From Oleidesulfovibrio sp047973035 (GTDB lineage: Bacteria; Desulfobacterota; Desulfovibrionia; Desulfovibrionales; Desulfovibrionaceae): a DNA stretch of 64,000 bases. Each line of letters starts with the position of its first letter. The stretch's first letter is position 1. The notes under the pieces are model-generated. The model was not told where the DNA came from. It did not search any database and worked only from the letters and a program-made list of their open reading frames with translations. This document shows, one piece after another, positions 26,526 through 35,842 of this stretch. The translations under genes were made by a program, and so were the position numbers. The stretch lies in assembly GCF_047973035.1 (NCBI RefSeq), contig NZ_JBKEBF010000011.1:41068-105067 (forward strand). Reading direction: 5' to 3'.

Positions 26526-26861
26526 ATGTTCACGCGCATAAAAGCCTTTTTTAAAGAGCTGCGGGAGCGTAAAAAATACGCAGACCGTATTGCACCGGCA
26601 ACAATCCGGAGATTAGCAGTTGAGTTACGCAGTCTTACAGAACTTGCAGTGCGGACCGGTTCTCAGCAAACCATACCCTTTGAGCGTATCCAGAGGATAC
26701 AAATGGAGATGGACCAGCTACTTGATCTGGTAAACAAGCCGGAGTTTATCCGCCTGTCCGTGCAGCGACGGCTAGAACTACACAACAGCTTACTCCAATC
26801 ACGCGAATACCTTATAGAAAGCGTACAAACAACTCCGGCCCCCACAGACAGACTGCAATAG
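26526..26861 (+). CDS. Hypothetical helical protein
   Basis: A 111-residue, basic, predominantly alpha-helical protein without a signal peptide or membrane segment. The ATG is preceded by CTGGAG. It starts RIKAFFKELRERKKYADRI and later has RIQMEMDQLLDLVNKPEF. It probably shares a transcript with the zinc-ribbon/Yip1 gene and is followed by a terminator. I do not recognise a family. Confidence 0.7.
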   Translation: MFTRIKAFFKELRERKKYADRIAPATIRRLAVELRSLTELAVRTGSQQTIPFERIQRIQMEMDQLLDLVNKPEFIRLSVQRRLELHNSLLQSREYLIESVQTTPAPTDRLQ

Positions 26862-26869
26862 CGTACAAA

Positions 26870-26907
26870 AAAATCAAGCCCGCCATGATACCATGTCGGG
26901 CTTGTTT
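26870..26907 (+). terminator. Terminator after the 26526 gene
   Basis: CAAGCCCG (26875-26882) pairs with CGGGCTTG (26897-26904) and is followed by TTT. It is preceded by an A-run on the other side. Confidence 0.75.
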
Positions 26908-27401
26908 CATTTCAAACAGCAACTCGTCATTCGCATTATCATCCACTTCAGCAAAACTTCAAAGACAGCTCTGGCTATGTCTTTCTGACTAACAAGGTAT
27001 CCAGATTAGCACCACCTGACCGTAGTCTTCTGAATGGACAGATAAAGAGTTTTGCCACAGTTCAGCATCGCAATTGTATGAGATCAAAGAGCTGCACCAT
27101 GAACATGTTGCGGGAACCGACTACGCCCCGCGTAACATTTTTTTAGCAGCGGAGTTAGTATACGTTGTTATAACGGCATGGAGAAAGCACTCAGTCGACT
27201 TTTAGGCCAAACACGTCGCAAGATTAAGCAGCCACAAGAAAATTAACCACATTACGGATTACACTTGGCCTAATCCAAGATAATACCCACGGTTACAAGC
27301 TGATGCAATCCTGCGCCTCTTTCAGTTCCTCTTATCCAAAAGACAATGGCTTCGTACCCCAAAGAAATAGAAATATCCCGCCTCCCCAGCAGTATATTAT
27401 G
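26908..27401. other. Long intergenic stretch, no gene seen
   Basis: Nearly 500 bases between two converging transcripts, with terminators at both ends. It is AT-richer than the flanks. No frame with a ribosome binding site or recognisable protein was found, and no RNA gene or repeat was recognised. Confidence 0.4.
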
Positions 27402-27433
27402 AAAAAAGGCCCGACCGCATAAGCAGCCGGGCC
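27402..27433 (-). terminator. Terminator of the apr-qmo series
   Basis: On the minus strand GGCCCG ... CGGGCC is followed by six U residues (A-run 27402-27407). It lies 46 bases after the qmoD stop. Confidence 0.85.
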
Positions 27434-27478
27434 AACCGTAGGGTATTACAATCCGTTTCCGGATTCTATCCTGATAGC

Positions 27479-28222
27479 TTAGAAACCGAAGCCATCGCCG
27501 TCGGAACCGGAAGCGCCGAAGCCGAAGCTATCGGGAACGCTGGGTTCTTCAGGCTCGTCAAAACCTGCGGGAGCGTCTTCTGCTACTGCGTCAGCAGCAA
27601 CTGCACCTGCAGCGGCGCCAACGGGCAGAGCCTTCAGAGCATCTTTCACAGCGCGGGAAACGATGTCCTTAACGCTGGATTCAATTTCAGTTTCGTTAAT
27701 GGCAACCTTACCGCTGAATCCTGCCAGTTCTTTCTTGGCGGTAGCAGCGTCAGTCTGAGCTGCTTCCAGCTTGCCCTGCAGGTCTGCAACCTGCTTTTCC
27801 AGCTTTTCAGCCTGAGCCTTAAAGGGAGCAAGTTCGGCAACTTCAGCCTTTGCAGCTGCCAGTTCAGCAGCCTGAGCTGCATTTTCAGCAACATCAGCAG
27901 CCATTTTGTCCAGCACGGCAGAGATGCCGGCCATTTGGTTAGCAGGAATTGCTTCCAGCGAAACATTGTCGCCAAGGCGACCAGCTTCTTTGGCAGCCCA
28001 CTCTTCGAAAACATCGGTCTCGGAGAATTCAGACTTCATGAAGTCGGGATGCAGGCTGTACAGCCAACCTTTTGCGATGGGAGCAACAGCGCCTTCTTCT
28101 ACTTCGGAAAGGTCGCGCTGGGAAAGGAACCCAAGCAGGTCGGAGATATCGGCACCGCGCTTACCGGCGATAAGGCCGAGGATCGTCTCCATTTTAAATA
28201 CTCTGCGAGCTTCGTCAGACAT
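27479..28222 (-). CDS. qmoD: Qmo-associated protein QmoD
   Basis: A 247-residue cytoplasmic protein in the position of the gene downstream of qmoABC in Desulfovibrio vulgaris (DVU0851, also called qmoD). It has no Cys clusters. Residues 1-100 are globular (METILGLIAGKRGADISDLLGFLSQRD). Residues 105-165 are an Ala/Glu/Lys coiled coil (AELAAAKAEVAELAPFKAQA), and the end is acidic with a Gly/Phe tail (SFGFGASGSDGDGFGF). It was named in work on D. vulgaris sulfate reduction; its biochemical role is not known to me. AGGAGG precedes the start. Confidence 0.85.
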   Translation of the reverse strand: MSDEARRVFKMETILGLIAGKRGADISDLLGFLSQRDLSEVEEGAVAPIAKGWLYSLHPDFMKSEFSETDVFEEWAAKEAGRLGDNVSLEAIPANQMAGISAVLDKMAADVAENAAQAAELAAAKAEVAELAPFKAQAEKLEKQVADLQGKLEAAQTDAATAKKELAGFSGKVAINETEIESSVKDIVSRAVKDALKALPVGAAAGAVAADAVAEDAPAGFDEPEEPSVPDSFGFGASGSDGDGFGF

Positions 28223-28263
28223 TTCTGCCTCCTATTTCAAGGAAAAGTTTTATCGTTCTTTAT

Positions 28264-28285
28264 CGGGGTGCCCGCAAGCACCCCG
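28264..28285 (-). other. Hairpin between qmoC and qmoD
   Basis: CGGGGTGC and GCACCCCG form a perfect 8-bp stem in the 71-base gap. No U-run follows on the minus strand, so it is more likely an RNA-stabilising or processing structure that sets different levels of qmoC and qmoD than a full terminator. Confidence 0.6.
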
Positions 28286-28293
28286 TTGCGTGA

Positions 28294-29448
28294 CTAGCGA
28301 CGGCCCATCATCCGCACATAGGTCAGGGCTGCGGTACGGTATACCAGATGGCCCAGCTTGGACCAGGGTAGGTATGCGAACAGCATCCAGACAGACACAA
28401 GGTGCAGGTAGTAGACGAAGTATGCCACGGGAGCGATATCCGCAAGGCGGAACAGCTGTGAGCCGATACCGGTCAGGGTAACAAACCAGATCACATTAAG
28501 CAGATACCAGTCGTAGTAGTTAGACTTGGTCTTGCTGGGATCCTGCTGGCGACGGCGGTAGGTAAGAATAGCCAGACCTACAACCAGCATGATTGCACCG
28601 ATGTTGGCCAGAATCTTAACAGGGAACGTCAGCGGCATAGGGGTATGGATAGCTATCGCGGGGATAACTTTGCCACCCCAGTGGCCGACAGCGACAATGC
28701 CAGTGACAACCATCAGGATCAGGAAGCTGTAAAATACAGCCATGTGCCCGACCTTGCGGTCAGATCTGTCGTCGCCGCAATCCTTGAACTTGGAATGGGT
28801 CAGGATTTCTTCTCTGAGCACGTCCAGAAGGTGCAGAGTCCAGTGCTTGGTTTTGCCGAGCATCAGGGTCTTGCCTTCAGGCTGGAACGAAGCAATCAGA
28901 TTTTTGGTTCCTTTCCAGAAAATCCCCACCATGGTGAAAAAGGTCAGCATGAAAAGGGGGTCAATCGTGTAATCTCCGGGGAACAGCTTACCGAAAACGA
29001 TCTGGCCTTCGGGAATAACCGAGCCGTTCACGCTTGCCATGATCATCCAGATTACGGCCCACAATACAGCAGGAATACCGAACAGGATGGGCAAGTATTT
29101 CGGAGAGCTCATCCACTTACCCACTATAGAGGGCTTGGTGAGACGCTGGTAAGCCATGTTACGCAGGGCTGCCAGCAGGTCTCCGGGCTTTGCACCACGG
29201 GGGCACAGGTCAGAGCAGGTGCCGCAGTTGTGACAAAGCCAGATGTCAACGTTATTGAGCAGCTTGTCGCGCATGCCCCAGGAAGCCCAAACCATCTCCT
29301 TACGAGGATAAGGGTTGCTTGCCGGGGAGATGGGACACGCGACACTGCAGGTGGCGCACTGATAGCATTTTTTCAGCGACTCTCCACCAACAGCTTGCAA
29401 CTCCTTTACAAACTGAAGATCGGGTTCGATTCGTACAGGCTGAGCCAT
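28294..29448 (-). CDS. qmoC: Quinone-interacting membrane-bound oxidoreductase subunit QmoC
   Basis: Membrane subunit of the complex that links the menaquinone pool to APS reductase (384 residues). The N-terminal HdrC-like part has two cluster motifs, CYQCATCSVACP near residue 27 and CHNCGTCSDLCPRG near 72. The C-terminal HdrE/cytochrome-b-like part has about six membrane segments, with His residues for heme b. The start at 29448 is set by AGGAGGAG seven bases upstream; an in-frame extension before it overlaps the end of qmoB and is not family sequence. Confidence 0.95.
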   Translation of the reverse strand: MAQPVRIEPDLQFVKELQAVGGESLKKCYQCATCSVACPISPASNPYPRKEMVWASWGMRDKLLNNVDIWLCHNCGTCSDLCPRGAKPGDLLAALRNMAYQRLTKPSIVGKWMSSPKYLPILFGIPAVLWAVIWMIMASVNGSVIPEGQIVFGKLFPGDYTIDPLFMLTFFTMVGIFWKGTKNLIASFQPEGKTLMLGKTKHWTLHLLDVLREEILTHSKFKDCGDDRSDRKVGHMAVFYSFLILMVVTGIVAVGHWGGKVIPAIAIHTPMPLTFPVKILANIGAIMLVVGLAILTYRRRQQDPSKTKSNYYDWYLLNVIWFVTLTGIGSQLFRLADIAPVAYFVYYLHLVSVWMLFAYLPWSKLGHLVYRTAALTYVRMMGRR

Positions 29449-29461
29449 CTTCCATCTCCTC

Positions 29462-31729
29462 CTAGTAACCCTTGAACGGGTTGGGGCCCTTTTCAAGGAT
29501 CATGTTCATGAACTCGTCGATCATGCCGGGCAACTTGTCGTATTCATCGATAGCAACTTCAAACTGCTCTACGCGCTCAGGCTCAACACCAAGACGGTTC
29601 AGAGTCTCAGCGATGTTTTCTTTACGACGGTTGCAGATTTCAGAGCCCTTGACGAAGTGGCACTGGTAGTCGTCACCGTATTTGCAGCCCAGCATCATTA
29701 CGCCGTCAATACCCTTGGACATGGCGTCAGCAACCCAGATTGCGTTGACCGAGCCAAGGCAGCGAACGGGGATAATACGAACGTAAGGGCTCCAATGATG
29801 GCCGCGAAGTGCCGCCATATCCAGAGCAGGATACGCGTCGTTTTCGCAGGCAAGGATAATTACACGGGGGCCTTCAGCAGCCATATCGTCCGGAACATCA
29901 ATTTCACGGATCATAGAACCGATCTGATCAATGTTGTAGTTAGCGAACGAGATAACACGTTCCGGGCATGCACCCATGCAGGTACCACAGCGGCGGCAGC
30001 GGCTGAAGTTGGGCTTCGGCGTACCTTTTTCATCATCATCCAGCGCGCCGAACGGGCACTCTTCTGTGCAGCGTTTGCACTGGGTGCAGCGCACGAAGTT
30101 GAAGATGGGGTAAGAAAGGTCGCCGGAACGGGGGTGCACAGCCATACCGCGGTTAGCGGATTCGATGCACTGGATTGCCTTCATGGTGGCGCCGATGGCG
30201 TCTTCTTCGGCAGCGTCCAGCATCATGGGCTGACGCACACAACCTGCTGCATACAGGCCGGTACGACGGGTTTCATAAGGGAAGCAGATGTAGTTAGAAT
30301 CTGCGTACCCGTCAAAAAGATCAAGGTCAGGCAGGTTCGGACCCTGACGGTAGTCGAACCATACAACCGGATCTTTTGCGGTAGACGGAACCATACCGGT
30401 AGGCAGAACAACCATGTCCACTTTGATTTCCACATCTTCACCCATAAGGGTGTCGGATGCGGCAACCAGCAGACCACCGTCTTCAGCCTGAGTGATACCG
30501 GTGATCACGGCCTTGGACATCATCACGCCCAATTTGTCCTGAGCTGCCTTATAGAAGCGCTCGTGGATACCCTGCACAACCATGGAGTCGTACAGGATGA
30601 AGGCCTGACCGTCTTCATTATTATCGCACACGTAGCCGGCCTGTTTCAGGGCAACTACGCTGCTGATGGCGTTGGAGTAAGGCAGATGACGAACAGACTC
30701 AAGGTCCTTGTGTTCGTAGGTGCTTTCTTCTTCGCCTTCTTCTACTTCTTTCGCTTCAGCTTCTTTGCACTCTTCATCACAGATGGGCGCGTAAATATCG
30801 CCGCCATCAACGAGGTCGGTGTTCAGAATAAAAGCAACACGCTTGGCAGAGAGGGTACCCTCTTTTGCCATCTTCTCAAATTCAGCAGCGGTAACAACGC
30901 CTTCCAGCGAGCCGTAACCCATGGGGGCCATTGCTTTGGTAGCCATGGGCTGCCAGCCGGTTGCCAGAACGATGGAACCGATTGCGAACTCTTCGGTGCC
31001 GCCGGCTGTCTTTACTTTTGCAGTAAAGGCACCGGGCTGACCGGAAACTTTCTTAACCACGGCAGAGGTAAGAACCTTAATACGGTCATTACCCTGTACC
31101 GCAGCAATCTTCTGCTCGATGCCGGTGTCGTGAACATCGGTGAAGGGGTACTTAAGGGGCACTGTTTTCAGCAGCCCCTTGGCACGACCGCCAAGCTCAC
31201 CTTCTTTTTCCACCAGAATAACGTCGTAACCGGAGTTAGCGGCGTTCACGGCTGCGGTAAGACCTGTCCAGCCGCCACCAAGCACCATAATGGTACGAAC
31301 GCTTTCCACTTCACCGCCGCCGGCCTCTTCCATTTTAGTCAGCTTCACAACGCCCATACGAACGTAGTCAGCTGCTACCTTGAAGAGTTCTTCATCGGCC
31401 TCGGCATCTTCATCGACTTCTACTTTGGCACCGTAGCCGAGCACGCCCTGCTCACGCAGGTTAACGCGTTCTACAGTTACGCCTTCAAAGCGGTACAAAT
31501 CCCAGTCAACGCGGGGCGACGAACCGACGATCAGTACGCCGTCGAGTTCGTTTTCAGCGATATCCTGACGAATTTCCTGACGGGCAGATTCTGCACCCAG
31601 TACGGGGAAAACCTTCACGACAGGGCAGGAGCCGCCGAACTTATTCGTCACCACATCGGAAAGCGCGTCCAGGTCAAGTCCGGCGCCGATGTTGGACTTA
31701 TCGAAATATACGCCTATGTTCTTGGCCAT
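29462..31729 (-). CDS. qmoB: Quinone-interacting membrane-bound oxidoreductase subunit QmoB
   Basis: Soluble HdrA-like flavoprotein of the Qmo complex (755 residues). FAD site: MVLGGGWTGLTAAVNAANSG near residue 150. Two [4Fe-4S] motifs near 565-605: CTQCKRCTEECPFGAL and CRRCGTCMGACPERV. The C-terminal 140 residues resemble the MvhD/FlpD domain (VRCLGSVNAIWVADAM, MLGCKYGDDYQCHF). Together with QmoA it is thought to carry electrons, perhaps with bifurcation, between menaquinol and AprAB. It starts six bases after qmoA. Confidence 0.96.
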   Translation of the reverse strand: MAKNIGVYFDKSNIGAGLDLDALSDVVTNKFGGSCPVVKVFPVLGAESARQEIRQDIAENELDGVLIVGSSPRVDWDLYRFEGVTVERVNLREQGVLGYGAKVEVDEDAEADEELFKVAADYVRMGVVKLTKMEEAGGGEVESVRTIMVLGGGWTGLTAAVNAANSGYDVILVEKEGELGGRAKGLLKTVPLKYPFTDVHDTGIEQKIAAVQGNDRIKVLTSAVVKKVSGQPGAFTAKVKTAGGTEEFAIGSIVLATGWQPMATKAMAPMGYGSLEGVVTAAEFEKMAKEGTLSAKRVAFILNTDLVDGGDIYAPICDEECKEAEAKEVEEGEEESTYEHKDLESVRHLPYSNAISSVVALKQAGYVCDNNEDGQAFILYDSMVVQGIHERFYKAAQDKLGVMMSKAVITGITQAEDGGLLVAASDTLMGEDVEIKVDMVVLPTGMVPSTAKDPVVWFDYRQGPNLPDLDLFDGYADSNYICFPYETRRTGLYAAGCVRQPMMLDAAEEDAIGATMKAIQCIESANRGMAVHPRSGDLSYPIFNFVRCTQCKRCTEECPFGALDDDEKGTPKPNFSRCRRCGTCMGACPERVISFANYNIDQIGSMIREIDVPDDMAAEGPRVIILACENDAYPALDMAALRGHHWSPYVRIIPVRCLGSVNAIWVADAMSKGIDGVMMLGCKYGDDYQCHFVKGSEICNRRKENIAETLNRLGVEPERVEQFEVAIDEYDKLPGMIDEFMNMILEKGPNPFKGY

Positions 31730-31735
31730 TACTCG

Positions 31736-32974
31736 CTACCTCCCCTTCACCGTTTGAATCGCTTGCAGTGCGGCACTCGTGCCGGACTGGGCGGATCTCA
31801 TGACATCGAGGGGCTTTTTGGCACAGCCCGCAGCAAAGATGCCCTTTTCTTCTCCGCCGATGATGAAGCCGTCTTCATCAACAGGAACGTCAATGGGCAG
31901 CTTTTCGCCAGCAAGAGTGGGCTGCATACCGGTAGCCAGCACTACCATGTCGTACCGCACCTTCTTCTTTTCGCCCTTAACAGCGTCTTCCACTTCGACG
32001 ATTACATCGCCTGAAGCTGCATCTTCCTCAACACCGGCAACCTTGCCCTTGACGAGCTTGATTTTTTCATCAGCGCGGACCTTACGCATAAACTTATCGT
32101 AACGGCCGGGGGTACGCAGATCGATGTAGTAGATGGTTACTTCGGCATCGGGGAACTGCTCACGAACATACGTTGCCTGCTTCAGAGAAGCCATGCAGCA
32201 AATGTAGGAACAGTAGTTCAGGTGGCTCTGGTCACGCGAACCGGCACACTGGACAAAGGCGACCTTTTTAGGAGCCTTGCCGTCAGACGGGCGCTTAATG
32301 CTGCCGTCGGTGGGGCCACCGGCTGCGGCAAGACGCTCAAGCTGCATGTTTGTCACGCAGTTAGGAATCTGACCTGCGCCAAGATTGCTCAGGCGAGTCA
32401 CATCGTAAGGCTTCCAGCCGGTTGCCAGAACGATGGAGCCGACTTCAAGTTCGATTTCGCGACCGGACTCGTTCATATCCACAGCAGCCGAGCGCCCGAC
32501 TTTCAACTCGTCAGCTTTGGTAAGAGCTTCTTTGTCCAGTACGAAACGGTTGGGGAATGCGAAAGGAGCGCTGAGGTACAGCGGCTTACGCTTGGCAAGG
32601 CCGAAATCGAAATCGCTGGTGGTCTCCCCTTCCAGCGAAGAAGCCAAAAGGCCGAGGTCTGCACTGTAAGGAGCAGTGTGGCGCGGCTCAATGGCTACCT
32701 TTACGGTGTAATTCCCGGCTTCGCCCTTGACGGACTTAACACTGGCTTGCGTAAAGAATTTGATTTTAGGGTTGTTGCGGATGCGCTGGTACTGAATTTC
32801 CAGTCCGCAGGACGGCGGGCAGAGCTTTGGGAAATATTTACTGAGCTGCATGACCCGTCCGCCAAGAAATGGGGTCTTCTCGACGATGAACACTTCATAG
32901 CCGACTTCAGCGGCTTCTAGAGCGGCCGTAAGCCCGCTAAACCCGCCTCCGACGACAAGTATGGAGTTCGACAT
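31736..32974 (-). CDS. qmoA: Quinone-interacting membrane-bound oxidoreductase subunit QmoA
   Basis: HdrA-like flavoprotein of 412 residues, soluble, binding FAD through ILVVGGGFSGLTAALEAAEVG near the N-terminus. CPPSCGLEIQYQRI near residue 68 and the Cys-rich CAGSRDQSHLNYCSYICC near 240 are typical of the HdrA/QmoA family. The start at 32974 has GGGAGGA upstream; the frame is open for 14 codons before it. Partner of QmoB and QmoC in electron transfer to APS reductase. Confidence 0.96.
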   Translation of the reverse strand: MSNSILVVGGGFSGLTAALEAAEVGYEVFIVEKTPFLGGRVMQLSKYFPKLCPPSCGLEIQYQRIRNNPKIKFFTQASVKSVKGEAGNYTVKVAIEPRHTAPYSADLGLLASSLEGETTSDFDFGLAKRKPLYLSAPFAFPNRFVLDKEALTKADELKVGRSAAVDMNESGREIELEVGSIVLATGWKPYDVTRLSNLGAGQIPNCVTNMQLERLAAAGGPTDGSIKRPSDGKAPKKVAFVQCAGSRDQSHLNYCSYICCMASLKQATYVREQFPDAEVTIYYIDLRTPGRYDKFMRKVRADEKIKLVKGKVAGVEEDAASGDVIVEVEDAVKGEKKKVRYDMVVLATGMQPTLAGEKLPIDVPVDEDGFIIGGEEKGIFAAGCAKKPLDVMRSAQSGTSAALQAIQTVKGR

Positions 32975-33082
32975 TGGAGCAATCCTCCCTACGGTTTTTA
33001 GGGCCTTTTTAATCAAAACGGCCTAAGCCCAGACAATAAGCGGCGCTTACTGCCCCGGCTCAGACCGTCTGGGGTGGGGGGT

Positions 33083-33114
33083 AAAAAAGGGGCGGTTGCG
33101 GCTGCAACCGCCCC
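33083..33114 (-). terminator. Terminator/attenuator between aprA and qmoA
   Basis: GGGGCGGTTGC (33089-33099) pairs with GCAACCGCCCC (33104-33114). On the minus strand it is followed by six U residues (A-run 33083-33088). It comes about 20 bases after the aprA stop and would make aprBA transcripts more abundant than read-through qmo transcripts. Confidence 0.88.
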
Positions 33115-33133
33115 CTGTAACTAGCGCGCCTGA

Positions 33134-35128
33134 TTAAACAGGAACGATCTGGTAGTAAGGCTTCTTGAACACCTTGGTGGTGCCGGCCTTCACATCGTAC
33201 TTCGAGTTAACGAAGCACTTCCACTTGGAATCGTCCAGACCCATGAAGTCTGCACGGTAGTAGAAGCCGGGGTAACGGCTTTCTTCGCGGAAGGAGATGT
33301 GCTGCATGTGCAGACGAACGGTCCACAGGCGGTGGTAGTTTTCCCAGCAGCGAAGCAGTTCGTGAAGGTCACGAGCAGCCAGCTTGAGGGAGTCTTCTTC
33401 CAGCATATCCAGCAGATGGAAGCCGGTGTCAAGAGCAGCCTGGGAAGTGGTGTAGTAAGTACCGCAACCACCACCGTATTCGTCGGTGCACTTAACAAGA
33501 CGCATCATGAAGTTCTTGGGAGTGATGTACTCGGGGTTCACCACGGGGTCGGTAGAAGCGTCTTTGCCTGCCAGATAGTTGTAGTAAGGACGGTAGATCA
33601 GCTTAGCAAGATCTTCACCCTTTTCAGCGATGGCGGGCTTGTAATCCTTGTGGTCGAGGCACCAGCGGACCATCTGCTTACCGCAGATACGGCCTTCAGC
33701 GTGCGAACCGGAGGAGAACTTGTGACCGGAAGCGCCAACACCGTCAGCGCAGGTCCACAGGCCTTCAACGGTGGTCATACGGTTGTAGACCTTACCGTTT
33801 TTAGCGCGAACCTTGTAGTCTTCGGGTACCCACTCTTCGTCGGGACCGGAAGTCCAGATGCCGCAGCAACCGGAGTGCGAACCAAGCAGGTAGGGCTCGG
33901 TAGGCATAATTTCCGAACCAACTTCTTCGGGCTGGATGTTCATACAAGCCCAGAGGTTAGCCTGACCAACACACATGTCAAGGAAGTCTTCCCAAGCTTC
34001 AGACTCGAGGTGCTTCTGCTGTGCGGGGGTCATGGTAGCAAAGGTGTTCTGCAGTGCAGTCTTGGTGTCCATGTAGATGGGACCACGACCTTCACGCATT
34101 TCACGCAGCATCATGTGGTTACGCAGACAGGTGGGGATGATGTGACCCTTTGCGTAGCCGCGATCTTCGTAGGGCTTCAGCATGGCGCGGTTGGTTACGC
34201 AGTAGTCTTCACCCTTGAAGTTGGTAGCTTTAGCTTTGAACAGCAGGAACCATGCGCCAACCGGACCGTAACCGTCTTTGAAACGAGCGGGAACGAAGCG
34301 GTTTTCCATCATGGTCATTTCAGCGCCAACCTGTGCACACATGGTGTAGGTGGAGCCTGCGTTCCATACGGGGTACCAAGCACGGCCCATACCTTCACCG
34401 GTGGAGCGGGGCTTGTACACGTTAACAGCGCCACCGCAAGCAACGAGCATAGCGTTGGTGCGGAAGATGTGAACAACGTTGTCACGCAGGTCGAAACCTA
34501 CAGCGCCGGCAACGCGGTTCTCGATGTTAGCGTCGAGCAGCAGCTTAACGATGAAGATACGCTCCATGATGCGGTCTTCGCCCAGAGCGTTTTTAGCAGC
34601 TTCAGCAACGATGTTCTTGTAAGATTCACCGTTGATCATCATCTGCCAGCGGCCGGAACGAACGGGAGCATCGCCGTTGCGCAGGGACTTGCCTGCAGCC
34701 TTAGCGGCAGCACCGTCGAGGTTGTGACCGTCAGCGTCTTTGATCCAGCAGGGAAGGCCCCACTCTTCAAAGAGGTGTACGGAGTCGTCAACGTGACGGC
34801 CGAGGTCGAAAATAAGGTCTTCGCGAACCAGACCCATAAGGTCGGTACGAACCATGCGTACGTAGTCGTCAGCGCTGTTGTCACCAAGGTAGGTGTTAAT
34901 AGCGGACAGACCCTGAGCAACTGCACCGGAGCGCTCCAGAGCAGCTTTGTCGATCAGCAGGATCTTCAGTTCAGGGGCGTACTTTTCCATCCAGCGGATG
35001 GCTTCAAATGCGGTACCGCAAGCACCCATACCGCCACCGACGAGAAGCATGTCAACGTCGTGTTCCTTGATGGTGGGCTCGGCGATAGCCACACCCTTCA
35101 CCTGTTCCTTAACGGGAATCATCGGCAT
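33134..35128 (-). CDS. aprA: Adenylylsulfate (APS) reductase, alpha subunit
   Basis: FAD-containing catalytic subunit of dissimilatory APS reductase (664 residues, the usual size), reducing APS to sulfite and AMP in the cytoplasm. The FAD fold starts MLLVGGGMGACGTAFEAIRW near residue 29. Further typical parts are NRFVPARFKDGYGPVGAW, HSGCCGIWTSGPDEEW and SSGSHAEGRICGKQMV. AAGGAG lies ahead of the start. It follows aprB after 46 bases. Codon use is strongly biased, as expected for an abundant protein. Confidence 0.98.
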   Translation of the reverse strand: MPMIPVKEQVKGVAIAEPTIKEHDVDMLLVGGGMGACGTAFEAIRWMEKYAPELKILLIDKAALERSGAVAQGLSAINTYLGDNSADDYVRMVRTDLMGLVREDLIFDLGRHVDDSVHLFEEWGLPCWIKDADGHNLDGAAAKAAGKSLRNGDAPVRSGRWQMMINGESYKNIVAEAAKNALGEDRIMERIFIVKLLLDANIENRVAGAVGFDLRDNVVHIFRTNAMLVACGGAVNVYKPRSTGEGMGRAWYPVWNAGSTYTMCAQVGAEMTMMENRFVPARFKDGYGPVGAWFLLFKAKATNFKGEDYCVTNRAMLKPYEDRGYAKGHIIPTCLRNHMMLREMREGRGPIYMDTKTALQNTFATMTPAQQKHLESEAWEDFLDMCVGQANLWACMNIQPEEVGSEIMPTEPYLLGSHSGCCGIWTSGPDEEWVPEDYKVRAKNGKVYNRMTTVEGLWTCADGVGASGHKFSSGSHAEGRICGKQMVRWCLDHKDYKPAIAEKGEDLAKLIYRPYYNYLAGKDASTDPVVNPEYITPKNFMMRLVKCTDEYGGGCGTYYTTSQAALDTGFHLLDMLEEDSLKLAARDLHELLRCWENYHRLWTVRLHMQHISFREESRYPGFYYRADFMGLDDSKWKCFVNSKYDVKAGTTKVFKKPYYQIVPV

Positions 35129-35174
35129 GATATTTTCTCCTTAATGGGAAAAAACGTGAGTTCCAAATCCGAGC

Positions 35175-35666
35175 TTAAACAGCGGAAGCCTTGAATTCAG
35201 CAGCCTTGTCGGCCTCAGCAACATCAAACTTCTGACCAAGAGCAGTCTCGGGCTTAACCAGAGGAGTGGTCTCGGTGAACAGCAGTTCGTCTTCGAGGCT
35301 ACCAGCTTCGGGCTTACCTTCGAAGGGCTTGATGGAGCCTTCAGGGGTGGTACGGATCGGGAACTTAAAGCGCTTCACGTTGCCGTTACGGAACTTAACA
35401 GTCCACATAATGGAATCAGCGGAACGCATGGGGATGCTGGTACCGCCCATAGGGGCGAAGTCAGCGTAGGGACGGGCGGTGATGGCACCCTGCGGGCAAA
35501 TCTTTACGCAGGAGTAGCACTCCCAGCACGCCTCGGGTTCCTGGTTGTAAGCCTTCATTTCTTCAGGGTCCAGGATCATGAGGTCGTTGGGGCAGATGTA
35601 CATGCAAGCGGTCTTTTCACCACCCTTGCATCCATCACACTTGGACGGATCAACATAAGTCGGCAT
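35175..35666 (-). CDS. aprB: Adenylylsulfate (APS) reductase, beta subunit
   Basis: Electron-transfer subunit of APS reductase (163 residues) with two [4Fe-4S] clusters: CDGCKGGEKTACMYICP near residue 9 and CWECYSCVKICPQGAI near 47. The C-terminal tail wraps around AprA in known structures. The start follows GGAGGAATA. It is the first gene of the apr-qmo block, behind a long leader. Confidence 0.98.
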   Translation of the reverse strand: MPTYVDPSKCDGCKGGEKTACMYICPNDLMILDPEEMKAYNQEPEACWECYSCVKICPQGAITARPYADFAPMGGTSIPMRSADSIMWTVKFRNGNVKRFKFPIRTTPEGSIKPFEGKPEAGSLEDELLFTETTPLVKPETALGQKFDVAEADKAAEFKASAV

Positions 35667-35730
35667 ACCTATTCCTCCAACACAAACGGAATTAAGGGTT
35701 TAACCTGTTTGGCCTTTCTCCGAAAACGGA

Positions 35731-35798
35731 TCCATCTGGATTCGATGGAGGCACGAAAAGCAGGAATCCATCCCGCCTTCCGGGCCAGCACCGTGCCT
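35731..35798 (-). promoter_or_regulatory. Structured 5' leader of aprB
   Basis: The transcript from the promoter at 35843-35871 has a leader of about 170 nt. Within it AGGCACG (35749-35755) and CGTGCCT (35792-35798) form a stem with further pairing inside, and TCCATC/GATGGA (35731-35736 with 35744-35749) forms a second hairpin sharing one base with it. No known riboswitch class was recognised. It may stabilise the abundant apr mRNA or control it. Confidence 0.5.
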
Positions 35799-35842
35799 AA
35801 CGGAGACTTTGACGAATTCGTTGGCCCGTGCGCTTGTGAGAT

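Noticed and set aside
27906..28481. Plus-strand frame over the qmoD start and qmoC end
   Set aside because: It crosses two established minus-strand genes and has no motif.
29657..32014. 785-codon open frame on the plus strand opposite qmoB and part of qmoA
   Set aside because: It is the antisense shadow of highly expressed genes with strong codon bias. Its sequence is rich in His/Phe/Val without family motifs, while the minus strand reads perfect QmoB and QmoA.
33299..35194. 631-codon open frame on the plus strand opposite aprA
   Set aside because: Antisense shadow of aprA; no ribosome binding site or motif, and the minus-strand gene is certain.
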